A stretch of DNA of 64,000 nucleotides from JBFMAI01 sp040755725 (GTDB taxonomy: Bacteria > Planctomycetota > Phycisphaerae > UBA1845 > Fen-1342): NCBI GenBank assembly GCA_040755725.1, contig JBFMAI010000039.1:124001-188000 (forward strand), read 5' to 3'. How positions within the stretch are numbered: the stretch's first letter is position 1; the number at the start of each line of letters is the position of its first letter. Under the pieces are notes generated by a model. That model had not been told where the DNA came from. It saw only the letters and a list, made by a program, of their open reading frames with translations, and searched no databases. Positions 18,212-26,458 of the stretch are shown here, one piece after another. A program made the translations under genes and the position numbers.

Positions 18212-18214
18212 GGC

Positions 18215-18547
18215 TTAGTCCTTCTCATCCACGGCGATCACGATGTGGCTGGTCCGCTTCTGGATGGGGTGCGCCCGCCCCCGGTCCTTGGGCTGAAAGC
18301 GCTTGATGATCGGGCCCCGATCGACCCGCGCCTCGCTGACGAAGAGCTTGTTCATGGTCGCCTCGTCCTCGTTGGCGCAGGCCATCGCGGCCTTCAGGAC
18401 GCGGCTGATCATGGGGGCCGCCCGCCGGTGCGTGAACCGCAGCACCGCCAGGGCCTGGTCGCAGGGCAGGCCGCGGATGAGGTCAACAACCAAGCGCGTT
18501 TTGCGCTCGGCGATGCGGGCGAACCGGTGTCTGGACGTCCAGGGCAT
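18215..18547 (-). CDS. rplV: 50S ribosomal protein L22
   Basis: 110 residues. Its beta hairpin lines the nascent peptide tunnel. Visible are HRFARIAERKTRLVVDLIRG at the N-terminus, and DRGPIIKRFQPKDRGRAHPI followed by RTSHIVIAVDEK at the C-terminus. It sits 12 bases after rpsS. Confidence 0.96.
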   Translation of the reverse strand: MPWTSRHRFARIAERKTRLVVDLIRGLPCDQALAVLRFTHRRAAPMISRVLKAAMACANEDEATMNKLFVSEARVDRGPIIKRFQPKDRGRAHPIQKRTSHIVIAVDEKD

Positions 18548-18559
18548 CGACGCTCTCCC

Positions 18560-18838
18560 TTAGGTGGCGGCCTTGACGGAACGGGCCGTGTGGGCGCGAA
18601 AGGTCCGCGTCGGGGCAAACTCCCCCAGCTTGTGCCCGACCATGTCTTCCGTCACGTACAGCTTGTGGAACATCTTGCCGTTGTGGACCTCAAAGTGCAT
18701 GCCGACGAACTCAGGAACGATCGTACACGCCCGGTTCCACACGCGAATGGGCGTCGCGCTGCCGCTGTCACGGGCCAGTTGCACCTTGCGGAACAACGCC
18801 TCGTCCACGTACGGACCTTTTTTCAAGCTGCGCGCCAT
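18560..18838 (-). CDS. rpsS: 30S ribosomal protein S19
   Basis: 92 residues, standard length. Lies on the head of the small subunit. Signatures are MARSLKKGPYVDEALFRKV, FVGMHFEVHNGKMFHKLYVT and the C-terminal HKLGEFAPTRTFRAHTA. It follows rplB by 18 bases. Confidence 0.97.
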   Translation of the reverse strand: MARSLKKGPYVDEALFRKVQLARDSGSATPIRVWNRACTIVPEFVGMHFEVHNGKMFHKLYVTEDMVGHKLGEFAPTRTFRAHTARSVKAAT

Positions 18839-18856
18839 ACTCCACCTTCGCGGCCG

Positions 18857-19729
18857 CTACCACTTGCGCCGCAGTTTCGCCTCACCATACGACTTCGTGA
18901 TCCGCCGCCGCAGGATCCGCCGGTTGGACACCTTCCGCGGGCTGCGCGTCCGGCCGCCCTTGGCCAGTTTGCCCCAGGGGGAGCAGGGGTGTCGGCCGCC
19001 GTTGCTGCGTCCTTCGCCGCCGCCCAGCGGGTGGGCGTGGGGGTTCATCGCTTTGCCGCGGACGTGCGGCCGCCGGCCCATGTGCCGCTTGCGGCCGGCT
19101 TTGCCAATGCGGATGTTCTGATGATCGAGGTTGCCGAGCTGGCCAATGGTCGCGCGGCACTCGACCCGGACCTGACGCATTTCGCCCGAGGGCAGCGTAA
19201 TCGTCGCCCAGTCCCCTTCGCGGGCCATCAGCCGCGCCTGGCCGCCGGCCGTCCGCACCAGCTTGCCCCCCTGCCCTGCCAGCATCTCGATATTGTGGAT
19301 CGTCATGCCGATCGGGATCGCCGACAGCGGCATGCAGTTCCCGGTCTTGGGCTCCACCTTCGCGCCGCTCTCGACCACGTCGCCCGCCTTCAGCCCCAGC
19401 GGCGCCAGGATGTAGCGGCGTTCCCCGTCCGGGTACTCGACCAGCGCGATGTGACACGTCCGGTTAGGGTCGTACTGGACCTCGAGCACCTTCGCCGGCT
19501 GATCGTCGCGGTTGCGTTTGAAGTCGATGATCCGGTAGCGCCGCCGGTTGCCCCCGCCCCGGTGCCACGCCGTCAGCTTGCCGGAGTGGTTCCGCCCGCC
19601 GGTCTTCTTCAGCCGCACCGTCAGCGACTTCTCGGGCTGATTGCGGTGCTTGAAGGTGATTTCGGCGTAGTCGTTGACGCTGGAATTGCGTCGTCCGGCC
19701 GACGTCGGTTTATATATCTTGACGCCCAT
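18857..19729 (-). CDS. rplB: 50S ribosomal protein L2
   Basis: 290 residues, slightly longer than usual. Essential for subunit joining and peptidyl transfer. Visible are KPTSAGRRNSSVNDYAEIT, GGRNHSGKLTAWHRGGGNRR and the conserved NPHAHPLGGGEGRSNGGRHP, which contains the His near the peptidyl transferase centre. It ends RITKSYGEAKLRRKW. Confidence 0.97.
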   Translation of the reverse strand: MGVKIYKPTSAGRRNSSVNDYAEITFKHRNQPEKSLTVRLKKTGGRNHSGKLTAWHRGGGNRRRYRIIDFKRNRDDQPAKVLEVQYDPNRTCHIALVEYPDGERRYILAPLGLKAGDVVESGAKVEPKTGNCMPLSAIPIGMTIHNIEMLAGQGGKLVRTAGGQARLMAREGDWATITLPSGEMRQVRVECRATIGQLGNLDHQNIRIGKAGRKRHMGRRPHVRGKAMNPHAHPLGGGEGRSNGGRHPCSPWGKLAKGGRTRSPRKVSNRRILRRRITKSYGEAKLRRKW

Positions 19730-19767
19730 CGGCGTTACCTCACCGCGGGCCCACGGCCCGCCGGCTG

Positions 19768-20061
19768 CTAGAACAAGTCAATGTGGCTGTCCTTGTCCAC
19801 CGTGACAACCGCCTTCTTCGTGTGCCGCGTCTGCCCGAAACGGAACCTATACCGCCGCAGCTTCCCCGGCCGGTTCGAAGTCCGCACATCCAACACCTTG
19901 ACGCCGTAGATCTTCTCCACCGCGTCCTTGATCTGGGCCTTGTTGGCCAAGGGGTGGACCTCGAAGCTGTAGGTACCGCCGTGGCCTTTGGCGGTCTGGC
20001 GCGACTGGTGGGTGGTCTTCTCAGTGACCAGCGGCTTGATGACGGTGTGGTAGATATCCAT
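19768..20061 (-). CDS. rplW: 50S ribosomal protein L23
   Basis: 97 residues. Docking site for trigger factor and SRP at the exit tunnel. The start MDIYHTVIKPLVTEKTTHQS and the core VHPLANKAQIKDAVEKIYGV followed by VLDVRTSNRPGKLRR identify it. It begins 5 bases after the rplD stop. Confidence 0.95.
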   Translation of the reverse strand: MDIYHTVIKPLVTEKTTHQSRQTAKGHGGTYSFEVHPLANKAQIKDAVEKIYGVKVLDVRTSNRPGKLRRYRFRFGQTRHTKKAVVTVDKDSHIDLF

Positions 20062-20066
20062 GATGC

Positions 20067-20711
20067 CTACTCCGTCGTCGCCGCGGCCGCGCCGACGAGC
20101 TCCCGAAACCGCGTGAACGCCTCGCGGGTGAAGATCAGCTTGCGGTGGGCCAGGATGTCGTACGCGTTGAGACCGGCCACATCCATGACCGCCGTCCGCG
20201 GAATGTTGCGCCCGCTCTTGTAGACCGAGTAGTCCACGCCGGCCGTGGCCAGCACGCAACCGCGGTCGGCCTCGACGGCCGCCAGCAGCCGGGCCAGCGG
20301 CGCCGTCTTGGGTGTCTCGACCTTCAGCCCGTCAATAATCAGGGCCTGGTCGCTGCGAATCTTGCTCAGCACCGCCTGGTTGCGGGCCAGCCGCCGCATC
20401 TTGGTCGGCATGTCCTGCCGGAAGTCCCGCGGCCGCTTGGCGAAGGCCATGCCGCCGCCGCGCCGCACGCACGTCCGCACATTGCCCATGCGGGCCCGGC
20501 CGGTGCCCTTCTGTCGATAGAGCTTCCGCGTGGAGCCCTCGACGTCGGCGCGGCTCTTGGTCTGGACGGTGCCCTGGCGACGGTTGGCCTGGTAGCGGAC
20601 GACCGCCTGCTTCAGCAGGGCCGCGTTCACCTTGCCGCCCAGCAGGTTCTCGTCGATGGCCTCGTCACCGATCTTCTGGCCGGTCGTGTTGTAAACGGGC
20701 ACGCTCAACAT
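20067..20711 (-). CDS. rplD: 50S ribosomal protein L4
   Basis: 214 residues, standard length. The extended tunnel loop shows RKLYRQKGTGRARMGNVRTC and RGGGMAFAKRPRDF. In enterobacteria L4 also represses this operon by acting on the S10 leader; I cannot judge whether that holds here, where the leader is only about 70 nt. Confidence 0.96.
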   Translation of the reverse strand: MLSVPVYNTTGQKIGDEAIDENLLGGKVNAALLKQAVVRYQANRRQGTVQTKSRADVEGSTRKLYRQKGTGRARMGNVRTCVRRGGGMAFAKRPRDFRQDMPTKMRRLARNQAVLSKIRSDQALIIDGLKVETPKTAPLARLLAAVEADRGCVLATAGVDYSVYKSGRNIPRTAVMDVAGLNAYDILAHRKLIFTREAFTRFRELVGAAAATTE

Positions 20712-20730
20712 CGCACGCCTTCCCTCGGCC

Positions 20731-21387
20731 CTACGACCGCATCTTGCTCTTCCGAACCAACACGAACCCGCCGCTGGGCCCCGGGACGGCGCCCCGGATG
20801 ATCAGCAGGTTGTGCTCCGCATCTACCCCGACCAGGGCCTGGGCCTGGGCCGTCCGGCGGACGTGGCCCATGTGCCCGCCCATCTTCTTGCCCTTCTTGA
20901 TGCACCCGGACCGGCCGCGCTCCGCCGCCCGGCTGCCGATGCTGCCCGGGCTGCGGTGCTTGCGCTCGGTCCCGTGCGACGCGGGCTGCCCGCCGAAGCC
21001 CCAGCGCTTCATAGCGCCGGCAAAGCCGCGGCCCTTGGTGATCCCGATGACATCGACGTACTTCACCCCCGCTTTCTCGAACAGGTCGACGGTCACGGTC
21101 TGGCCGACCGTCTGGTCGGTCGGCTCGGCCAGGCGAATCTCGCGGATGTAACGCTTCGGCGCCGTCTGCGCCTTGCGCGCGTGGCCGATGGCGGCCAACG
21201 TGGTGCGGTGCGGCTTTACGTCGGCAAAGCCGAGCTGGACAGCGTTGTAACCGTCCGGGCCGTCCGCCCGCTTGACTTGCAGCACGACGCACGGCCCGGC
21301 TTCCACCAGCGTGACGGGGATGCGCGCCCCGCTCGCCTCGAAGACCTGCGTCATACCGACTTTCTTTCCGAGTATCGCCGGGATCAT
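20731..21387 (-). CDS. rplC: 50S ribosomal protein L3
   Basis: 218 residues. The start MIPAILGKKVGMTQVFEASG is typical; an upstream in-frame Met at 21444 is less likely. Key blocks are KYVDVIGITKGRGFAGAMKR, SHGTERKHRSPGSIGSRA and MGGHMGHVRRTAQ. It lies 81 bases after rpsJ. Confidence 0.96.
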   Translation of the reverse strand: MIPAILGKKVGMTQVFEASGARIPVTLVEAGPCVVLQVKRADGPDGYNAVQLGFADVKPHRTTLAAIGHARKAQTAPKRYIREIRLAEPTDQTVGQTVTVDLFEKAGVKYVDVIGITKGRGFAGAMKRWGFGGQPASHGTERKHRSPGSIGSRAAERGRSGCIKKGKKMGGHMGHVRRTAQAQALVGVDAEHNLLIIRGAVPGPSGGFVLVRKSKMRS

Positions 21388-21468
21388 TCCTCGGCACTCC
21401 TGCCCGTCGGCGGCGGCACGAAACCGGCCCCGCCTCGTGTCCATCTAGCTGGCGACCGAAGCGATCGC

Positions 21469-21777
21469 CTAAGCCTTGATTTTGACAAACACGCCCGCCG
21501 GCACGACGAGACGATTGAGGGCCTCAACCGTCCGCGACGTCGGCTCGAAGATGTCGATCACCCGCTTGTGGGTGCGCATCTCAAACTGCTCGCGGGACTT
21601 TTTGTCAATGTGAGGCGAACGGAGCACGGTGTACCGTTCGATTCGCGTGGGGAGGGGAATCGGCCCACACACTCGCGCGCTGGTCCGCTTCGCGTGATCC
21701 ACGATCTCCTGCGCCGACGCGTCCAGCGCCCGGTGATCGTACGCCTCCATCCGAATGCGAATCCGCTCTCCCGCCAT
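21469..21777 (-). CDS. rpsJ: 30S ribosomal protein S10
   Basis: 102 residues, first gene of the cluster. Visible are RIRIRMEAYDHRALDASAQE, RTSARVCGPIPLPTRIERYT and FEMRTHKRVIDIFEPTSRTV. S10 is also the NusB partner in transcription antitermination. rpsL, rpsG, fusA and tuf, which often precede it, are not here; mreC lies upstream instead. Confidence 0.97.
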   Translation of the reverse strand: MAGERIRIRMEAYDHRALDASAQEIVDHAKRTSARVCGPIPLPTRIERYTVLRSPHIDKKSREQFEMRTHKRVIDIFEPTSRTVEALNRLVVPAGVFVKIKA

Positions 21778-21853
21778 ACAACACTCTGCCTGCCGCGTCA
21801 GAAAACAGTCACGATACCCCGGCTCACGTCCCCCGAACGCGCCGAGACAGGTT

Positions 21854-21881
21854 AGGATACCCGCCGGCCATTTGGCGTCAA
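21854..21881 (-). promoter_or_regulatory. Promoter of the ribosomal protein cluster
   Basis: On the minus strand TTGACG (21876-21881) is separated by 16 bases from TATCCT (21854-21859). This puts the start of transcription near 21847 and gives a leader of about 70 nt before rpsJ. It is the only strong sigma-70-like pair in the 157-base gap between mreC and rpsJ. Confidence 0.65.
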
Positions 21882-21934
21882 GGGTCCAATTGCAAAATCG
21901 TGAAGGTGTTGTGGCGACGGCGCTGCGCCTCGCG

Positions 21935-22831
21935 TCACGGGGGCGCAGTCACGATGTACACGTGCGTCAACCGCCCCGCCCGGTCCCACGGCACGACCGT
22001 CAGGTCCACATGGTGGGGCGAGTCGTCCCTCGGCGCCGAACTCTCGATATGACCGATAGTTAAAGGAATCGGCAGGTCGCGGTCCGCCGGCACAACAACC
22101 AGCCGGTACCCCTCTTTGGGATAATCTCTCACCGCCTGCGGAATCAGCATCCGCCCGCTCCCCTGCCCCACGAGCAGGGCCCCTTCGCTGGCCAACTGGA
22201 CCGTCCCGTCCGCCAACAGCCGTCCCGCGCGAACCGCACACCGAAACCGTGCGTCGGTCGCCAACTGAATCCGCGCAATCCGCGGATGGACTTCGACCAC
22301 GCGGCCCACGAGCCAGCCGCGGTCCAACAGGTCCGCCAAACGCGCGTCCGCGTCCCACTCCGGCAACTCGCTGCCGGCGGCGATCGCCCACTGCCCCTCG
22401 CGAACCCACTGACTCTGCCGTCCCCGCGCGATCAGGAGCGACGCCGCGCGCGGGCTGGCGTCGAAGGCCACTACCGGCGCGATCAGAATCCCCACGTGGC
22501 TGTCTGGCAACTGCCCCGTGAACCCGGACAGCTCCGCGAGCCGCCGCTCGGCCTCCTGGAGCCGAAGCCGCTGGTGAATCACCTGCCGCTGGAGGGCGGC
22601 GTTCTCCGCCTCCAACGCCGCCGCCCGCTCGCCCGTAAGCGCTTCCGGGACCAGATGCTCCGCGGCCCCACTCGCGGTGCGGGCCAACCATCTCCCCGGC
22701 CACTGAAGCAGTGCCAGCGGCTGAAACAGGCCGCGTCCGGGCGTCGTCCACCGCGCCGGCAGCAAGAACGCCGTCGCCGCCGATACAGCGATCAGTATCC
22801 AGAACGTCGTGGTCTTGGTCGGCGGCTTCAT
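21935..22831 (-). CDS. mreC: Rod shape-determining protein MreC
   Basis: 298 residues. MreC is a periplasmic scaffold anchored by one N-terminal helix (about residues 9-25, FWILIAVSAATAFLL) that organises lateral-wall synthesis. After it comes a coiled coil (ERAAALEAENAALQRQVI, to about residue 105), then the beta-rich region with GWLVGRVVEVHPRIARIQL and a C-terminal VVVPADRDLPIPL segment. It lies 75 bases downstream of mreB. No mreD follows; the next gene in this direction is rpsJ. Confidence 0.88.
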   Translation of the reverse strand: MKPPTKTTTFWILIAVSAATAFLLPARWTTPGRGLFQPLALLQWPGRWLARTASGAAEHLVPEALTGERAAALEAENAALQRQVIHQRLRLQEAERRLAELSGFTGQLPDSHVGILIAPVVAFDASPRAASLLIARGRQSQWVREGQWAIAAGSELPEWDADARLADLLDRGWLVGRVVEVHPRIARIQLATDARFRCAVRAGRLLADGTVQLASEGALLVGQGSGRMLIPQAVRDYPKEGYRLVVVPADRDLPIPLTIGHIESSAPRDDSPHHVDLTVVPWDRAGRLTHVYIVTAPP

Positions 22832-22906
22832 GGCATCGAGCCGGTCCGGGGGGAACGGGGAAGCTCGCAGGGAAGGGTCGCGGGCCGCGGTTGAAGCCCC
22901 GCCCGT

Positions 22907-23965
22907 TTAGTACTCGTCCTCGTCCGAGTCCATCGCAGTGACCCACTCGTCGAGGTTTTCCAGCCACTCGCTGGTGCCGCGGGCGACGCAGGTCAGGGGG
23001 TCGTCGGCGACGCGGACCTCCAGCCCCGAGGCCTTGGCCAAGACCACGTCCAAGCCGCGCAGCAGCGCGCCGCCGCCGGCCATGCAGATACCGTTGTCCA
23101 CCAGGTCGGCCGCGAGTTCCGGTTCGAGTTGTTCGAGCGTGTGGAGCACGCCTTCGATGATCTGGCCGACGGGCTCTTTGAGGGCTTCGCGCACCTCGTC
23201 GCTGGTGATGACGGCCCGGCGCGGCAACCCGCTGATCATGTCGCGCCCCTTGACCTCCATCTTGACCTCTTCGTCCAGCGCGGAAGCCGAGCCGATCTGG
23301 ATCTTGATGTTCTCGGCGGTCTGCGGGCCGATCATCAGGTTGTAGGTGCGGCGCATGTAGTTCATGATCGCCTCGTCCATGTCGTCGCCCGCCACCCGCA
23401 GCGACGTACACGCGGCGATGTCCGACAAGCTGAGCACCGCGACCTCGGTCGTGCCCCCGCCGATGTCCACGATCATCGACGCCCGCGGCTCGTGAATCGG
23501 CAGCCCCGCCCCGATCCCCGCCGCCTTCGGCTCGTCCACGAGGTACACCCGGCGTGCGCCGGCCCGCTCGGCGGAGTTCAGCACGGCCCGCTTTTCCACC
23601 GCCGTGATCCCGGACGGCACGGCGATGACAACGCGTGGGTGCGCGATACCGCGGTTGCCGTGGACCTTCTTGATGAAGTACCCCAGCATGGCCTGGGTGA
23701 TCTCGAAGTCGGCGATGACGCCGTCCTTCAACGGGCGGATCGCGGTGATCGACCCCGGCGTGCGGCCGAGCATGGCCTTGGCGGCCAGCCCCACGGCCTT
23801 GCCTTCCGCGGTGTCGAGCACTTCATTCGTGCCCTTGCGGACGGCGACCACCGACGGCTCGTTCAGGACGATCCCCTCCCCTCGCACCGCCACCAGGGTG
23901 TTGCATGTCCCGAGGTCAATCCCCATGTCGAGGCTGAACAGCCCCATCAGGCGGCGAAGAAACAC
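22907..23965 (-). CDS. mreB: Rod shape-determining protein MreB
   Basis: 352-residue bacterial actin that forms membrane filaments steering peptidoglycan synthesis. Phosphate loops and nucleotide-binding blocks are intact: MGIDLGTCNTLVAV, VAVPSGITAVEKRAVLNSAE, YLVDEPKAAGIGAGLP, MIVDIGGGTTEVAVLSL and ICMAGGGALLRGLD. The C-terminus is acidic (MDSDEDEY). GTG 23965 is chosen as start because GGAG lies about seven bases upstream and MFLRRLMGLFS is the expected amphipathic N-terminus. Confidence 0.97.
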   Translation of the reverse strand: MFLRRLMGLFSLDMGIDLGTCNTLVAVRGEGIVLNEPSVVAVRKGTNEVLDTAEGKAVGLAAKAMLGRTPGSITAIRPLKDGVIADFEITQAMLGYFIKKVHGNRGIAHPRVVIAVPSGITAVEKRAVLNSAERAGARRVYLVDEPKAAGIGAGLPIHEPRASMIVDIGGGTTEVAVLSLSDIAACTSLRVAGDDMDEAIMNYMRRTYNLMIGPQTAENIKIQIGSASALDEEVKMEVKGRDMISGLPRRAVITSDEVREALKEPVGQIIEGVLHTLEQLEPELAADLVDNGICMAGGGALLRGLDVVLAKASGLEVRVADDPLTCVARGTSEWLENLDEWVTAMDSDEDEY

Positions 23966-24062
23966 CGCTGTCTCCGAAGCTGGTCCACTCGCCTAGCCCC
24001 GTCGCGAGCCGCGCCCGGTCGCTCGACGAGGCCGCCGCGCCAACGCTGCTCCGCGGACCGCG

Positions 24063-24227
24063 CTAGGCCCCGCCGGGCGGCAACAGGCCGCCGAACAGGG
24101 TCACCGCGCGATACGCCACATAGATCGTCGCGACCAGCAGAAACAGGAACGACACCAGGAGCAACACAGTGTAGATGTCGCTCTCGCCGATCGGCACGCT
24201 GCGTGGTCCCGACTGAATGCCCGTCAT
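24063..24227 (-). CDS. Small single-pass membrane protein (54 aa), unknown
   Basis: A 54-residue open frame between the coiled-coil gene and mreB. It starts MTGIQSGPRSVPIGESDIYT, runs into a strongly hydrophobic helix VLLLVSFLFLLVATIYVAYR (about residues 21-40), and ends in a Gly/Pro-rich tail. GGAG lies six bases before the ATG. It begins 16 bases after the upstream gene ends, so it appears co-transcribed with the cell-shape genes. I do not recognise a family. Confidence 0.7.
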   Translation of the reverse strand: MTGIQSGPRSVPIGESDIYTVLLLVSFLFLLVATIYVAYRAVTLFGGLLPPGGA

Positions 24228-24243
24228 GGCCGCTCCGACGTGA

Positions 24244-25119
24244 TTAACTGCCTTCGAGCCCGAAGACGACGCGGTCGCCCGCGCGCACCTCCTGGCCGGG
24301 CCGGACCAGCGTGAGCTTTCCGCCGGCTTCCTTCGGCCGCACGTTCTCGATCTTCAGGTCCCCGACGTAGACGTCGCCCCGGTAGATCATGAAGTCCATC
24401 CCCGCGATGACGCCCGACGTCTCGCCAACGTTCACGCTCACGTAACCCCCGTCCACCTGGACGACTTCGCCGCTGATCGGGCCGGCGACCGCCGGCGCCG
24501 CGGGCAGCGCCCCGCGCGGGGCCTCGCCCACGGGGATGATGCGTCGCCCAGTCGCCAACGTCTCTTGAAGCTCCTTGTTGAGCTGCTCCTGCGCGTAGAG
24601 CTTCTCCTGGAGGTTGCGATTCTCGTCGATCTGAATCGTCAGTTGCCCGGTCACCTCCAGGTTGCGCGTCGCCAGACGCTGGTTCCGCGTCTGCAAGTCG
24701 ATCGTCTGCGACAGCAACGTCTGATTGTGCTTCTGGAGGCTGGTCAGCTCCGCCGTCTGCACCTCCAGGATCTCCTCGAGCTTCTTGCGGCCGGCCTCGG
24801 CGGCGACGGCCTCGTTGGTGCGGCGGGCCAAGTCGCTGCGCAGCGTCGCCAGTTGGTCGCCCAGGTCGCGGACCTCGTTTTCCTTGGACGCCAGCAGCCG
24901 GTCGCGGGTCCGCAGCTCGTCATCCTTGATGGCCAAGGTCGCGGCCATGACGGCCTCGGTGTTGAGCCGCTTGACGAACTCCGACTGGTACAACTGCTGG
25001 TAGCTCTCGATGTCCTCCCGCAAGTTCGTCCAGCGCGCCGCGGTCGCAATCGTCAGGCAGCTCAGCACAATCGCCATTACGCACGTCAGGACGACGAACA
25101 CCTTGGTCAGCGTGCTCAC
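24244..25119 (-). CDS. Membrane-anchored coiled-coil protein, unknown function
   Basis: 291 residues. An N-terminal signal anchor (VFVVLTCVMAIVLSCLTIA) is followed by a long predicted coiled coil from about residue 35 to 195 (KENEVRDLGDQLATLRSDL and similar heptads). A short Ala/Pro linker leads to a compact beta-rich domain of about 80 residues (ISGEVVQVDGGYVSVNVGE, DRVVFGLEGS at the end). Proteins of this layout are common in Planctomycetota. As first gene of a likely operon with the small membrane protein, mreB and mreC, a role in envelope or cell-shape organisation is plausible but inferred. Confidence 0.75.
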   Translation of the reverse strand: MSTLTKVFVVLTCVMAIVLSCLTIATAARWTNLREDIESYQQLYQSEFVKRLNTEAVMAATLAIKDDELRTRDRLLASKENEVRDLGDQLATLRSDLARRTNEAVAAEAGRKKLEEILEVQTAELTSLQKHNQTLLSQTIDLQTRNQRLATRNLEVTGQLTIQIDENRNLQEKLYAQEQLNKELQETLATGRRIIPVGEAPRGALPAAPAVAGPISGEVVQVDGGYVSVNVGETSGVIAGMDFMIYRGDVYVGDLKIENVRPKEAGGKLTLVRPGQEVRAGDRVVFGLEGS

Positions 25120-25404
25120 TAGACTACTCCTTAACGCCGCGGTGCCGCTGCGTAGAACGGCCGCCCCGGGCCGCTACGCCGCTTCCTGACGGCCGCGGTT
25201 CGCAGCGCCGCTCGGCGAGCGGCGACCGACCGCCGCCCCGCCGACCGCACGCCCTACCGGACAAACCGGTGCGGATTGTACGGCCGTCGTCCCACAATGC
25301 AACCGTCGCGCGGCATTGTCCCCGCCCCCCGCCCGCGGTGCAATCCCCGGCCCGGCCGGCGCTTGGGTTGCCAACCGCCGACGCGTCGGCGTACCCTATA
25401 CCTA

Positions 25405-26454
25405 ATGGAACTAACCGTGACGCTCCACGAGCCGCACCGGCGCACCGAGCTGTTCGGCCCGGGCGACCGCCACCTGCGGCAAGTCCGGCAGGCGCTGGGG
25501 GTCCAGCTCCAGGCGCGGCACGGCACCGTCCGAATCCTGGGCGACCCCCCGGACGTGGCTCGGGCCGCCGCCGTCTTGGAGCGGCTCCAGGAATGGCTCC
25601 GCCACCGCGGCGACCTGGATGAGCAGGCGGTGGCCGTCGCCCTGTCGGAAGCGACCCAGGGGGACGAGCCCTCCGCCCCGGAGGTGATCAGCGTCTTCGC
25701 CCGGGACGCCTTGATCACGCCCAAGACCGACGGCCAGCGGCATTACGTCGCGTCGATGCTCCGTCACGACCTCGTGCTGTGCCTCGGCCCCGCGGGCACC
25801 GGCAAGACCTATCTGGCGGTCGCCCTGGCCGTCCACCAGCTCAAGCGCGGGGACGTCAAGCGGATCGTCCTGGTCCGCCCGGCCGTCGAGGCAGGGGAGA
25901 AACTGGGCTTCCTGCCCGGCGACCTCCAGCAGAAGGTGAACCCCTACCTGCGGCCGCTGTTCGACGCCATGCACGACATGATGACGTTCGACCAGCTCAA
26001 GCGCTTCCTGATTAACGATGTAGTGGAGGTCGTTCCCCTGGCCTACATGCGCGGCCGCACGCTGAATAACGCCGTCATCATCCTGGACGAGGCCCAGAAC
26101 ACCACCCCCGCCCAGATGCTCATGTTCCTGACACGGCTCGGCCACCACAGCAAAATGATCGTCACCGGCGACGACAGCCAGGTCGACCTCGAGCCCGGGC
26201 AGCCCTCCGGCCTCATCGACGCCGTTCACCGCCTGCGCGGCTGCGGCGGCGTGGATATCATCCGACTGACCGAAGGCGACATTGTCCGGCACCGCCTGGT
26301 GCAGGCCATCGTGGCCCGATATGCCGGCGGCCCCGGCCGACGCGCGGAGTTGCGCCCGTCCGAAAACCACCCGGCCCCACGCCCGGCGCCCGAGGCGGTC
26401 GTGCCGGCCGACCGGGTCGAACCAAAGGCGGCCCCCGGAAGCGACGACCCGTAA
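25405..26454 (+). CDS. phoH: PhoH family ATPase (PhoH-like)
   Basis: 349 residues. PhoH-type ATPases are linked to RNA metabolism and commonly precede ybeY. The Walker A motif is GPAGTGKTYLAVALAV near residue 132; KLGFLPGDLQQKVNPYLRPL and the Walker B segment AVIILDEAQNTTPAQM follow, then TGDDSQVDLE. The C-terminal tail is Pro/Ala/Arg-rich. I chose ATG 25405 (MELTVTLHEP); the upstream extension to 25276 looks non-coding. No Shine-Dalgarno is seen, and a TATACC hexamer lies about 7 bases upstream, so a leaderless transcript is possible. Confidence 0.93.
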   Translation: MELTVTLHEPHRRTELFGPGDRHLRQVRQALGVQLQARHGTVRILGDPPDVARAAAVLERLQEWLRHRGDLDEQAVAVALSEATQGDEPSAPEVISVFARDALITPKTDGQRHYVASMLRHDLVLCLGPAGTGKTYLAVALAVHQLKRGDVKRIVLVRPAVEAGEKLGFLPGDLQQKVNPYLRPLFDAMHDMMTFDQLKRFLINDVVEVVPLAYMRGRTLNNAVIILDEAQNTTPAQMLMFLTRLGHHSKMIVTGDDSQVDLEPGQPSGLIDAVHRLRGCGGVDIIRLTEGDIVRHRLVQAIVARYAGGPGRRAELRPSENHPAPRPAPEAVVPADRVEPKAAPGSDDP

Positions 26455-26458
26455 CATC

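Noticed and set aside
17993..19771. 592-codon plus-strand open frame across rplV, rpsS and rplB
   Set aside because: Antisense to three ribosomal genes, with no family motifs and a composition typical of a reversed coding strand.
21852..23411. 519-codon minus-strand frame across mreC and mreB
   Set aside because: Out of frame with both real genes and rich in Arg/Gly/Pro as expected from a shifted frame.
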